A stretch of 64,000 nucleotides of DNA from Gemmatimonadota bacterium (GCA_012960225.1 DUBS01000033.1:24460-88459); one strand, 5' to 3'; shown: positions 18,378-26,882, counted from the stretch's first letter. Translations and numbers: made by a program. The notes: generated by a model not told the origin, from the letters alone.

Positions 18378-20009
18378 TTAGACGCTAATCGGGTCAGACG
18401 CTTTCTTCCCCTGCAGATACAGGAGGAAGAAGGAGCGCGTAACAAACAGGGCGGAGAAAAACGATGCAACGATGCCGATTGAGAGCGTTACTGCAAAACC
18501 ACGTACAGGGCCAGTCCCGAATTGGAAAAGGATTAGAGCCGTGATAAGCGTGGTCAAGTTTGCGTCCACGATGGCGGATTTTGCGTGTTGGAAACCCTCT
18601 TCTACCGCGGTTCTGGTTGCCCGACCAACAGCTAACTCCTCACGGATCCTCTCAAAGATTAGGACGTTGGCATCCACAGCCATCCCAACTGAAAGGATTA
18701 GGCCGGCTATACCTGGAACCGTTAGCACCGCGCCTAAAGTTGCAAGGCCACCAAGCACAAGTACCACGTAGACCCCCAGAGCTCCCACAGCCAGCATCCC
18801 GGCGACCCGGTAATAAGTCAGCATCACAAGCACGACCAAGGCAATCCCCAGCATCCCGGCGATTTTCCCAGCGTCGACAGAGTCTTGGCCCAATGACGGC
18901 CCAACAGTTCTCTCTTCTATAATGTTGATCTTCGCAGGCAGTGCTCCAGCTCGTAGGACGAGCGCTAGATCGGAAGCTTCCTCAAGCGGTGTCCCAGAAC
19001 CCATATCGATCTGACCACGGGCACCAATCCGGTCTCGGATAACAGGTGCACTCTGGACCAGACCATCGAGCACAATGGCAAGATTATCCCCAATATGCTG
19101 GCCCGTGAACTGCCCAAAAGTCCGCCCACCGGCGCGACTAAGTTCAAACTGAACCTGTGATTGATTGAACTGAGGATCACGGCCCGCGGTTGCCGTTTCT
19201 AATCTATCTCCCGTTAGGAATGGGTCTTCCTCAAGTACCCATAAATATTTATAGGTACGGGCGCCTCGGCCCACGAGCTCCATACCCCATTGTAGAGCTT
19301 GGTCACGAGGCAACGCGCGCTGTACCTCGTCCATGGCGAGGAATAATTCAACTGTCGGTATATCTTCAAGGGCGATGAGGTACGTTCCCGGGATGTCGCC
19401 CATATTGAGCTTCGATGAGAATGGCTGGAAGCTATCGAGCGGGTCTTCTTCCTCTGGTGCCTCTTCGACGACTCCAGCGGTGTCGACTTGCTCTGCAGTC
19501 ACTGTCGTGTCCCCACCACCAAACAGGAGATCTACAATCTCCGATTGTTCCGAGGCGACCACGTCCGCTCCCAAAGCTCTAATCGAATCGATCCCAAGTG
19601 CCGCCACGACGCTTCGGTCGATCCTGCTCAACGCGGCCGTCATGTCGGTCGTCAGCAAAACGAGTTTGAATTCAAGGAAAGCGTTTCGCTGAACGATCTC
19701 TTTTGCGCGATCTTGGTCTGAGATCCCGGCAAGCTCAACAATTAACCGCTCACCCCCAACCTTCTGGATAAGCGGTTCTTCCACACCAAATTCGTCGATG
19801 CGCGTCCGAATGATACGATCGACCCTATCGATCATGTCGGCCTTAGCCTCAACCGTCATGGTTTCCTCAGGGTCATCTACCTCCAGCACCAAGTGCATAC
19901 CACCCTGGAGATCAAGCCCGAGCTTAAGGCCTTCACTATATAGCTGCCAGCCAAATATCCCGGTTATTAGAATAATCAGGATAAGCCGGCTTCGTGGTGT
20001 CTTGAACAT
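18378..20009 (-). CDS. secD: Protein translocase subunit SecD
   Basis: 543 residues. An N-terminal membrane anchor is followed by KLGLDLQGGMHLVLEV, a large periplasmic domain with P1 head, and six C-terminal membrane helices carrying GLILSVGMAVDANVLIFERIREE. An acidic insert near residues 170-195 (TVTAEQVDTAGVVEEAPEEEDPLDS) lies in the periplasmic part and is longer than in E. coli. No yajC precedes it. Instead a 450-base gap with strong potential RNA structure separates it from the divergent D-aminoacylase gene. It heads the run that continues to coaX. Confidence 0.98.
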   Translation of the reverse strand: MFKTPRSRLILIILITGIFGWQLYSEGLKLGLDLQGGMHLVLEVDDPEETMTVEAKADMIDRVDRIIRTRIDEFGVEEPLIQKVGGERLIVELAGISDQDRAKEIVQRNAFLEFKLVLLTTDMTAALSRIDRSVVAALGIDSIRALGADVVASEQSEIVDLLFGGGDTTVTAEQVDTAGVVEEAPEEEDPLDSFQPFSSKLNMGDIPGTYLIALEDIPTVELFLAMDEVQRALPRDQALQWGMELVGRGARTYKYLWVLEEDPFLTGDRLETATAGRDPQFNQSQVQFELSRAGGRTFGQFTGQHIGDNLAIVLDGLVQSAPVIRDRIGARGQIDMGSGTPLEEASDLALVLRAGALPAKINIIEERTVGPSLGQDSVDAGKIAGMLGIALVVLVMLTYYRVAGMLAVGALGVYVVLVLGGLATLGAVLTVPGIAGLILSVGMAVDANVLIFERIREELAVGRATRTAVEEGFQHAKSAIVDANLTTLITALILFQFGTGPVRGFAVTLSIGIVASFFSALFVTRSFFLLYLQGKKASDPISV

Positions 20010-20024
20010 GCATTACCGCGGGCT

Positions 20025-20225
20025 CAAGAAAATGGCCCCTCATGGGGCCTTTGCGGTCAGTCTGACCGCGTCTAGACGAGCCGTAAAGCTGCCGATGGTG
20101 TCCGAATGTGTCAATCGGAGCTGGGGTGCCCTCTTTCCCGGAAAATGCAAAGTCAGGAACGGGAACAGGATCCTGACGAGAGCACCCAAGCGGGGCAAGT
20201 CTACTGCTTAGAGGCCCTTGGGAAG
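20025..20225 (-). ncRNA. Candidate structured RNA or secD leader
   Basis: This stretch between secD and the D-aminoacylase gene has no credible ORF but many inverted repeats. In plus coordinates: CCCAAG 20185-20190 pairs with CTTGGG 20217-20222. GGGTGC 20124-20129 pairs with GCACCC 20182-20187, enclosing GTCAGGA 20152-20158 paired with TCCTGAC 20171-20177. GCGGTCA/TGACCGC at 20053-20069 is a perfect 7-bp hairpin. On the minus strand a final GGCCCC-ATGA-GGGGCC hairpin (20034-20049) is followed by ATTTTCTT, like an intrinsic terminator. It could be an independent RNA or an attenuating leader of secDF. I do not see signatures of SRP RNA, RNase P, tmRNA or a known riboswitch. Confidence 0.45.
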
Positions 20226-20265
20226 CTCTCTCAATTCACCCCTATCTAGGAGATCTGTGGGGTCA

Positions 20266-20342
20266 TTGTATGACTTATAACCTATTATATATCAATAGCT
20301 TATACATCTATATATACAGTATATTCTTATATCTGTGATATG
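20266..20342. promoter_or_regulatory. AT-rich divergent promoter region
   Basis: This stretch is almost entirely A and T, unlike the surrounding sequence, with several TATAAT-like hexamers on both strands. It lies between the structured region that precedes secD and the plus-strand D-aminoacylase gene. It is the obvious place for divergent promoters and DNA melting. Individual -35/-10 pairs cannot be assigned by eye. Confidence 0.45.
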
Positions 20343-20459
20343 CCATCCCTCTCAGTGTTTTTCAGAGATCGAATACCAGTCACCCAGAATAACATGAGGG
20401 TAGCGGGACGCTACTTGAGACGACACCTTGGGCATTCAACGCACTCATGGAGGAAAGAG

Positions 20460-22061
20460 ATGCGGTTCGCCGTACTAGTGTTGGTTTTCGCTAACCCAGT
20501 CCTCTTCCACCCGTCCCTCGCATTAGGACAAGCAAACACGAACGACTGGGACCTACTCATTCGCAGTGGTACTGTGATAGATGGTAGTGGAGGACCTGCT
20601 TTCCGAGCTGACGTGGCAATTCAAGGAGATCGGATAGTAGCGGTATCGGAAGCCAGCTTGGATCCAGATCGTGCTAGTTATGTTATTGATGCTACCGGGA
20701 TGGTTGTCAGCCCGGGATTCGTTGACCTCCACGCACACCTTGATCCTCTTCTCCGCCTTCCGGGCTCAGAAAGTCATGTCAGGCAAGGGGTGACAACCGC
20801 ACTTGGTGGTCCGGACGGTGGTGGTCCCTGGCCCTTCGAGGCACATCTAGAGGCGATAGAACAGATTTCGGTAGGAATGAACGTTGGATTCCTAGTCGGG
20901 CACAATACAGTACGACAGACTGTCATGGGACTCGAAAATCGTGCTCCAACCCCATCTGAATTAGACCGCATGAAGAGTATGGTAGCAAAGGCAATGGAAG
21001 AGGGTGCCTGGGGTATTTCGACCGGACTGAAATACCTACCTGGGGCGTTCTCGGAACTTGAGGAGGTAATCGCGCTTGCAGAGATCGCAGGTCGAGAGGG
21101 AGGGTTTTATACCTCACATCTTAGGGAAGAAGGACTCGGGCTTCTGGATGGTGTTAGCGAAGCTCTCGAAATCGGGAAGCGCGCACAGCTACCGATCGTG
21201 CTTACTCACCATAAGGTGGTCGGACAACCAATGTGGGGGGCATCGATCCGCACGCTCGCTATGGTTGACTCTGCTAGGGAAGCCGGCACCGATGCGATGA
21301 TCGATCAATACCCCTATACCGCCAGCTATACGGGAATCGGAATCCTTATTCCAGCTTGGGCAATGGCGGGAGGAGATGCGGCCCTCCTAGCTCGAATGAA
21401 TGACTCAACCTTAGCCGACAGCATTCTCAACGGCATCGCATTCAACATCATAAATGATCGCGGTGGCAATGACTTACGTCGTGTGCAATTTGCTCTCGTA
21501 GGCTGGGATAGAACTCTGGAAGGGAAAACACTGCATGATTGGGCCCTGAGGGAGAGTCTACCTTCCACGCCAGAGACTGGAGCCAGACTCGTCATTGAAG
21601 CAGTACGCCGAGGAGGAGCAAGTGCGATTTTTCATGCAATGAGTGAAGAAGATGTGGAGCGGATCATGGCCCATCCCTTCACGATGATCGCGTCCGATGG
21701 CCGTCTCACCCAACCTGGTGAAGGCCATCCACATCCGCGCTGGTACGGTACTTTCCCCCGAGTTTTAGGTCATTATGTACGTGATAAAAAGACCCTCTCA
21801 ATGGTCGAGGCAGTTCGGAAAATGACCGCCTTACCGGCGGAACGACTTGGTCTCAACATGCGCGGTCAAATCCAAGAGGGATGGTTCGCAGATGTCGTCG
21901 TATTCAATCCAGTAATCGTTAAGGACCAGGCAACATTCGAGCAACCTCATCAGTATCCGGTCGGAATCGACTGGGTGGTTATCAACGGGAAAATCACCGT
22001 CGAAGAGAGTTCATTCAGAGACGTTCGAGCAGGCCGAGTTCTCAGGCGACATCTAAACTGA
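20460..22061 (+). CDS. Exported N-acyl-D-amino-acid deacylase family amidohydrolase
   Basis: 533 residues from ATG 20460. GGAGG lies 6 bases upstream and the protein opens with a signal peptide (RFAVLVLVFANPVLFHPSLALGQ), so the in-frame ATG at 20340 is rejected. The amidohydrolase fold is shown by DLLIRSGTVIDGSGGPAFRADVAI, the metal motif DLHAHLDPLLR, a QGVTTALGGPDGGG segment typical of D-aminoacylases, and the late MIASDGRLTQPGEGHPHPRWYGTF. It should release D-amino acids from N-acyl or peptide-like substrates in the periplasm. Its stop overlaps the convergent DinB-like gene by nine bases. Confidence 0.9.
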   Translation: MRFAVLVLVFANPVLFHPSLALGQANTNDWDLLIRSGTVIDGSGGPAFRADVAIQGDRIVAVSEASLDPDRASYVIDATGMVVSPGFVDLHAHLDPLLRLPGSESHVRQGVTTALGGPDGGGPWPFEAHLEAIEQISVGMNVGFLVGHNTVRQTVMGLENRAPTPSELDRMKSMVAKAMEEGAWGISTGLKYLPGAFSELEEVIALAEIAGREGGFYTSHLREEGLGLLDGVSEALEIGKRAQLPIVLTHHKVVGQPMWGASIRTLAMVDSAREAGTDAMIDQYPYTASYTGIGILIPAWAMAGGDAALLARMNDSTLADSILNGIAFNIINDRGGNDLRRVQFALVGWDRTLEGKTLHDWALRESLPSTPETGARLVIEAVRRGGASAIFHAMSEEDVERIMAHPFTMIASDGRLTQPGEGHPHPRWYGTFPRVLGHYVRDKKTLSMVEAVRKMTALPAERLGLNMRGQIQEGWFADVVVFNPVIVKDQATFEQPHQYPVGIDWVVINGKITVEESSFRDVRAGRVLRRHLN

Positions 22062-22526
22062 TTCTGTCTGGCCTCCACCCCCAAGCCTGTGATAGTAGAT
22101 CTGCCCGAGATGCCAGCCCAAATGCCAAATCAGATGTAGCAGGAAGGCACGTGAACAAATCCTTCCCATCCGCTCTGGTGCTTTCGCTGGATAAATCTCG
22201 TCTAGCATTGAATCGTCTAGAGTCTCAAGCACGGCAGCAACGGCCATCTTACACGCACGGATACGCTTAATGAGTTCAACGCGAGTAACGCGCTCAGAGA
22301 ATTCAGTCCCACGATCCCTGATGTAACCGGAATTTCCGAGACCCTCTGCTATGTAGTGCATCAAGTTGCCACACACATGCAGTGCGAGGTTGCCTGAAGA
22401 GTTCTTCTGATTCCCCAAAACAGTCCACAGTTTTGACTCATTCGAGTACTGCGCTATCTCACCTTCAAGCCGGTCTAATTCATGATCGAAGAGGGTTGCA
22501 AAATCCCTACATTCCTGACTACTCAT
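22053..22526 (-). CDS. DinB-fold (DUF1572-like) protein
   Basis: 157 residues from ATG 22526, with GGGG about 9 bases upstream; a TTG five codons earlier is the alternative. The four-helix DinB fold is suggested by ALHVCGNLMHYI in the first half and LIWHLGWHLGQIYYH near the C-terminus. Together these supply the histidine triad that binds a metal in this superfamily. Members include metal-dependent thiol transferases that use bacillithiol or mycothiol, but many have no known reaction. It is transcribed towards the D-aminoacylase gene and overlaps its last nine bases. Confidence 0.75.
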   Translation of the reverse strand: MSSQECRDFATLFDHELDRLEGEIAQYSNESKLWTVLGNQKNSSGNLALHVCGNLMHYIAEGLGNSGYIRDRGTEFSERVTRVELIKRIRACKMAVAAVLETLDDSMLDEIYPAKAPERMGRICSRAFLLHLIWHLGWHLGQIYYHRLGGGGQTESV

Positions 22527-22672
22527 ACATTTTGGCCCCAAACTTGTATTGGTGTCACTCTGAAGACCGGCAAGCTACCAGTCCCTCAAAACCACGGCTA
22601 TCTTTGAGGTGCACTGCCATACCCTTCGCCGGATGCTGACCACAGTTTGTATCCTGAAAAGGTCTACCCAGT

Positions 22673-23620
22673 ATGACATCGAGCCTCGATTTCCTTAAGG
22701 CCCTCCGTGGGACACTGAGTGAAGAACGCCTAGAACTCGATGTACCACTCGCCCCTCTGACGACCTTCAGAATCGGGGGACCAGCAGACCTCCTATACCG
22801 AGCACGTACCCCTAGCGAGTTGGCTGAGGCCGTGCTCGCAGCAAAAGCAGCAGGAGTGCCCTACTTCCTGCTGGGGCGGGGCGCGAACATCCTATTTGGT
22901 GACAAGGGATTCCGCGGCTTAGTCATCCGAAGCGAGGTCGGGGGAATAGAGTTTCTCGACAATGTCACCGTTAAGGCAGGTGCAGGTGTAGAAACATTTC
23001 CGGACCTAATTGATGCCACTGTAGCCCGAAATCTCGGCGGCCTCCACCATTTCGTCGGAATTCCGAGTACCGTAGGCGGCGCACTCTGGCAAAATCTCCA
23101 CTTCCTCTCCCCTGCACCGAAACGTGAGCGCACGCTGTTCATCGAAGAAGTCTTGGAGTCGGCAGAAGTCCTCACGGAAGAAGGCGAACTCAAAACAGTG
23201 AGTGTTGACTATTTCGAATTCGGTTACGATGAGAGTATCCTGCAGACCAAAAGCGACATCGTATTATCAGCGACATTCCGGCTAGAGGTTACTCCACTTG
23301 CTGACCTCAGGCGCGTCATGCGTGAAAACCTTGAATGGCGCGACACAAGACATCCTGATCTTTGGCTTTACCCCTGTGTTGGTTCAATCTTCCGGAAAGT
23401 TGATGGCATCGGAGCTGGTCGGCTAATCGACAAATGTGGACTTAAGGGGCGAACTTACGGGGCCGCTGGGATTTTTCATAAACACGCAAATATTATCGTG
23501 AACCTTGGTGGCGCTACGGCTAACGAAGTCTGCTATCTGATTAATCTGGCGCGGGACACTGTCGCTCGTGAGACCGGCCACGAATTGATCCAAGAGATCA
23601 CTTTTGTAGGTGACTTCTAG
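22673..23620 (+). CDS. murB: UDP-N-acetylenolpyruvoylglucosamine reductase (MurB), divergent active site
   Basis: 315 residues. It would reduce enolpyruvyl-UDP-GlcNAc to UDP-MurNAc with NADPH. The FAD-binding half is clear (TTFRIGGPADLLYRA, LLGRGANILFGDKGFRGLVI). The proton-donor Ser (CVGSIF, Ser238) and C-terminal Glu (QEITFVG, Glu308) are kept. Two features are odd: the usual QN(I/A)GAYG segment reads QNLHFLSP at 140-147, and the Arg of the YRxS motif is Asp (FGYDES, Asp186). It stands alone rather than in a mur cluster. It may be a functional variant or a paralogue with another substrate. Confidence 0.85.
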   Translation: MTSSLDFLKALRGTLSEERLELDVPLAPLTTFRIGGPADLLYRARTPSELAEAVLAAKAAGVPYFLLGRGANILFGDKGFRGLVIRSEVGGIEFLDNVTVKAGAGVETFPDLIDATVARNLGGLHHFVGIPSTVGGALWQNLHFLSPAPKRERTLFIEEVLESAEVLTEEGELKTVSVDYFEFGYDESILQTKSDIVLSATFRLEVTPLADLRRVMRENLEWRDTRHPDLWLYPCVGSIFRKVDGIGAGRLIDKCGLKGRTYGAAGIFHKHANIIVNLGGATANEVCYLINLARDTVARETGHELIQEITFVGDF

Positions 23621-23688
23621 TCTCTGCCCATATCAAAGAGTTCCACCCGTTCTTTGCCCCAGTCCCACGTCGAAGCTATCGAAATATA

Positions 23689-24348
23689 CTAGGACTGGGT
23701 CGCAAGTTGGCTCAGGGGCTGCGGATCAATCTCATGCCCACCTGAATAAACGAGAACCTGATAAGTAATCCCGGCACTCTGGAGCCGCTCTTCTTCTTTC
23801 ATTTTAGATTCTTCATCGAGAGCGGGGTCATCATTGCCCCTGACAATGATGAGTTCGGTATCCTTAAGGGTGCTACTTGCTAGCTCCATGTCTAAATCTG
23901 GAGGGAGATAATCTCCCCACAGAATCAACCGATCTGGTTGAATCCTACCGAGAACAACCCATCGCACAGCAGTGGCAACACCCTGAGAGAAACCAAGCAC
24001 GGTTGTGGAAGGGACAGGACCGATATCTTCCACGACAGTATCTAGGTAACGCACGTAATCCTGGATCTCAAACTCCCGATCTTCGCGAGTCATCCAAGTG
24101 GCACCAACGATGGACTCAGGCCCGTGGCGCCCTGGCTCTTTATCCAGATAGAAACGATTTAGTGCCTCTGGGGCCACAACCATTCTCGATTCATTCGCTA
24201 ATGTTGTGAAACGATTCAGGAATCTAGAAGCTGTCTGTCTATATCCGTGAAGCACGTACCAAAGTTCTCCTTCTTGATCGCAGTGTCCCACCCGGTAGTA
24301 CCGTGCTGTGCGGGTCACCTCTAAGTGGTGCTCAGTCACCTCTGTCAT
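23689..24348 (-). CDS. Alpha/beta hydrolase, phospholipase/carboxylesterase family
   Basis: 219 residues, cytoplasmic (no signal peptide). The nucleophile elbow GFSQG (TVLGFSQGVATAVRW), a late Asp region (VRGNDDPALDEES) and the catalytic His in YSGGHEIDPQ match the serine esterase / dienelactone hydrolase type (Abhydrolase_2). The substrate is unknown. It is convergent with murB. An 8-base inverted repeat, CCCAGTCC 23658-23665 and GGACTGGG 23692-23699, spans its stop codon and might serve as a weak terminator. Confidence 0.85.
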   Translation of the reverse strand: MTEVTEHHLEVTRTARYYRVGHCDQEGELWYVLHGYRQTASRFLNRFTTLANESRMVVAPEALNRFYLDKEPGRHGPESIVGATWMTREDREFEIQDYVRYLDTVVEDIGPVPSTTVLGFSQGVATAVRWVVLGRIQPDRLILWGDYLPPDLDMELASSTLKDTELIIVRGNDDPALDEESKMKEEERLQSAGITYQVLVYSGGHEIDPQPLSQLATQS

Positions 24349-24479
24349 ACTAGCCCCTATAGGTCAACAGCTTCGTTAGCACAATCAACTAATATGCTCA
24401 TCTTCAGTCCACGCGTTGCCGAACCGATGCGTACCCCCGAAGATAAGCGCCTTCTCTGAGAACCTTAACTCCCCACTGG

Positions 24480-24980
24480 ATGGCACGAACTCAAGAGTCT
24501 CCCGGTACGCAACTCCGGATCCTATGGGTGCGCCTTTTACGTTTCCCCGGAGGACGCTGGATCTTCAACAAGATCCTGGGATGGAAAATACCCTATACGG
24601 GGAAGCTTGGAGCAACAATCCTGATGCTTGAGCCAGGCCATGTGAAAGCCCAACTCCGTGAACGCCGGGCTGTTCGAAATCATCTTCAGTCAATTCACGC
24701 AATTGCACTCGCGAATCTGGGAGAACTAACCACCGGACTCGCCCTGGTAGGAGCACTACCCGAATCCATTCGCGGAATTCTCGTCGGGCTGGACGTGTCC
24801 TATATGAAGAAAGCTCGTGGCACTATTGAATCAGAGGCGACTTGTGAAATCCCCGAGGTGTATGAGCCGATGGATTACTGGGTTGACGCCAGGATCCGTG
24901 ATAGCTCCGGAGACATGGTGGCTGAAGTCCGTGCACACTGGCGGCTTGGTCCCGTCCCGGAGAAGCAGAGTACTAAATGA
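24480..24980 (+). CDS. Hotdog-fold DUF4442/PaaI-like protein
   Basis: 166 residues. The segment HLQSIHAIALANLGELTTGLALVGALP is the hotdog helix with the conserved N/E region. DVSYMKKARGTIESEATC and VRAHWRLGP form the strands, as in DUF4442 and PaaI-type acyl-CoA thioesterases. It probably acts on an acyl-CoA or acyl-carrier thioester. Its stop overlaps the start of the next gene by four bases, so it should be co-translated with the nitronate monooxygenase. The ribosome site is weak. Confidence 0.75.
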   Translation: MARTQESPGTQLRILWVRLLRFPGGRWIFNKILGWKIPYTGKLGATILMLEPGHVKAQLRERRAVRNHLQSIHAIALANLGELTTGLALVGALPESIRGILVGLDVSYMKKARGTIESEATCEIPEVYEPMDYWVDARIRDSSGDMVAEVRAHWRLGPVPEKQSTK

Positions 24981-25960
24981 AACATGACACCCCTCTAACT
25001 CATCACGCGGCAATTCAGATCCCACTCATCTGTGGTCCGATGTACCCATGTTCAAACCCAGAACTTGTGGCTGCCGCCTCAGATGCTGGAGCGATCGGTG
25101 TGGTGCAGCCTTCGTCACTGACTTATGTACATGGGCACGATTTCAGGGAAGGCCTCAGGCTAATAAAATCAATTACTGACCGCCCGATCGGAATGAACGC
25201 ACTCATTGAAGCCTCGTCCAAGATCTATCACAATAGAATGGTTAAGTGGATCGACATCGCTCTTGAGGAAGGCATCCGCTTCTTTATCACATCCCTTGGC
25301 AAGCCTCGCTGGGTGGTTGACCGCGTATCATCCGTGGGGGGAGTGGTTTATCACGACATCACCGAGCGCAAATGGGCTCTGAAAGCTGTGGACTCTGGCG
25401 TCCACGGCCTAATCGCGGTGAACAGGAGAGCGGGTGGCCACGCGGGAGCTCTAGGACAAGCTCCTCTTCTTGAAGAGATCAGTGATTTGGGCCTTCCCGT
25501 GGTATGTGCTGGAGGAATCGGCACACCGGAACAATTCGTAGAGGCGCTCGGACTCGGATATGCTGGCGTGCAAATGGGCACGCGTTTCATCGCTACCACT
25601 GAATGTCGGGCAAGCACACCTTACAAACAGTCTATCCTGGACGCTGAAGAAGACGACATAGTTTTGACTGAGCGGCTCAGCGGCATCCCTGTGGCTGTGA
25701 TCAACACGCCCTATGTGCAGCGTCAAGGGACCAAGTCAGGCTTACTAGCACGGTGGATGCTCCGAGGTCGACGAACAAAACACCTTATGCGGACGATTTA
25801 CGCCCTAAAATCTACATTCGAACTCAAGCGTACTTCACTTGATGAGCAAGGCACTAAAGACTATTGGCAAGCCGGTTGCTCAGTATCTGGAATCGATGAA
25901 ATCCTTTCAGCTCGTGAAGTCGTAAAACGTTGTGCTGATGCACTCACGGCAGCGCCCTGA
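24977..25960 (+). CDS. Nitronate monooxygenase family FMN oxidoreductase
   Basis: 327 residues, a TIM-barrel FMN protein of the 2-nitropropane dioxygenase / enoyl-reductase-like family. Visible marks are LICGPMYPCSNPELVAAASDAGAIGVVQ at the N-terminus, RRAGGHAGALGQAPLLEEI around the FMN-binding region, and VVCAGGIGTPEQFVEALGLGYAGVQMGTRF with the phosphate-binding Gly-rich loop. It may detoxify alkyl nitronates or act on an unsaturated acyl compound. Translational coupling to a hotdog thioesterase-like protein makes an acyl-CoA-related role as likely. Confidence 0.85.
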   Translation: MKHDTPLTHHAAIQIPLICGPMYPCSNPELVAAASDAGAIGVVQPSSLTYVHGHDFREGLRLIKSITDRPIGMNALIEASSKIYHNRMVKWIDIALEEGIRFFITSLGKPRWVVDRVSSVGGVVYHDITERKWALKAVDSGVHGLIAVNRRAGGHAGALGQAPLLEEISDLGLPVVCAGGIGTPEQFVEALGLGYAGVQMGTRFIATTECRASTPYKQSILDAEEDDIVLTERLSGIPVAVINTPYVQRQGTKSGLLARWMLRGRRTKHLMRTIYALKSTFELKRTSLDEQGTKDYWQAGCSVSGIDEILSAREVVKRCADALTAAP

Positions 25961-25973
25961 TATTGGAGGTACA

Positions 25974-26882
25974 ATGAATAGAACCAAGATGCTTGCCCTT
26001 TCGATCGTGCTTATGGGGCTCATATCTCCAGATGTCATTGTTGCCCAAGACAATGGCCTGAAAATCTATATCTCAGCCGACATGGAGGGACTGGTTGGTG
26101 CGGTGACCTCTGATCAACTCGGGCCAAGCGGTTTCGAGTATCAGAGGTTTCGCCAAATCATGACCAATGAAGTAAACGCTGCGATTGAAGCCGCTAGAGA
26201 GATGGGTGCTACCGAAATCCTGATTTCCGATTCTCACGGGAATGGGGAGAACCTGCTCATCGAACAACTGCCCGATGATATCCAACTCATCCGTTCTTGG
26301 CCCCGCCCCCTGATGATGATGGAGGGTATCGATGAAACCTTTGATGCCGTGATCTTCATCGGATATCACTCCAGTACAACGAACACTAAAGGAGTTCGAG
26401 CGCACACTATTTCGAGCGCCAATCTTACAGCAATTCGGTTGAACGGGATTGAGATGCTCGAGGCCAGCATCAACGCTGCTATTGCAGGAGATTTCGGGGT
26501 CCCGGTAGTGATGATCTCGGGAGACGACGCAGTCGTTGAAGAAGCCCATCGCGTAGTGGGAGACATGGAAGGAGCTATAGTCAAATGGGCTCTTGGTTTT
26601 CACTCAGCCCGCACACTGATGCCTGAAGCTGCCTACGAGGTCATTCGTAACCATGTCAGGGCGGCACTCAGCCGTGTGGAGGATTTCGAGCCCTATATTT
26701 TGGAAGGTCCTATTGAGCTCGAAATCTCATTCAAGAACTATCTACCAGCTGAGGTTATGGCCTACCTCCCTAACGTGAATCGGGTAGATGCTCACACAAT
26801 CCGTTTTATAGGAAATGACATGACGGAGGTGAGTAAGTTCATCGCGTTCACTACCCGTTACGCTGTCGACATCACACCCTAA
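25974..26882 (+). CDS. Exported M55 family D-aminopeptidase (DppA-like)
   Basis: 302 residues from ATG 25974 with GGAGG 5 bases upstream; the frame extends back to 25932 inside the previous gene and is rejected. A signal peptide (LALSIVLMGLISPDVIVAQ) directs it across the inner membrane, whereas B. subtilis DppA is cytoplasmic. M55 zinc-site motifs are ISADMEGLVGAV, ISDSHGNGEN and FIGYHS. It would cleave D-Ala-D-Ala-type peptides. It starts 13 bases after the nitronate monooxygenase gene and is likely in the same transcript. Confidence 0.9.
   Translation: MNRTKMLALSIVLMGLISPDVIVAQDNGLKIYISADMEGLVGAVTSDQLGPSGFEYQRFRQIMTNEVNAAIEAAREMGATEILISDSHGNGENLLIEQLPDDIQLIRSWPRPLMMMEGIDETFDAVIFIGYHSSTTNTKGVRAHTISSANLTAIRLNGIEMLEASINAAIAGDFGVPVVMISGDDAVVEEAHRVVGDMEGAIVKWALGFHSARTLMPEAAYEVIRNHVRAALSRVEDFEPYILEGPIELEISFKNYLPAEVMAYLPNVNRVDAHTIRFIGNDMTEVSKFIAFTTRYAVDITP

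Noticed and set aside
20025..20262. SRP RNA, RNase P RNA, tmRNA or a standard riboswitch
   Set aside because: None of the conserved sequence blocks (for example GGAAGCA of SRP RNA or the GAAAGTCCGG block of RNase P) is present on either strand.
20340..20459. N-terminal extension of the D-aminoacylase from the ATG at 20340
   Set aside because: The internal ATG at 20460 has a strong GGAGG site and begins a signal peptide, which an extension of 40 residues would bury.
23658..23699. Inverted repeat CCCAGTCC/GGACTGGG as a terminator between murB and the esterase
   Set aside because: The loop is 26 bases, no T run follows on either strand, and one arm lies within the esterase coding end; mentioned only in the gene entry.
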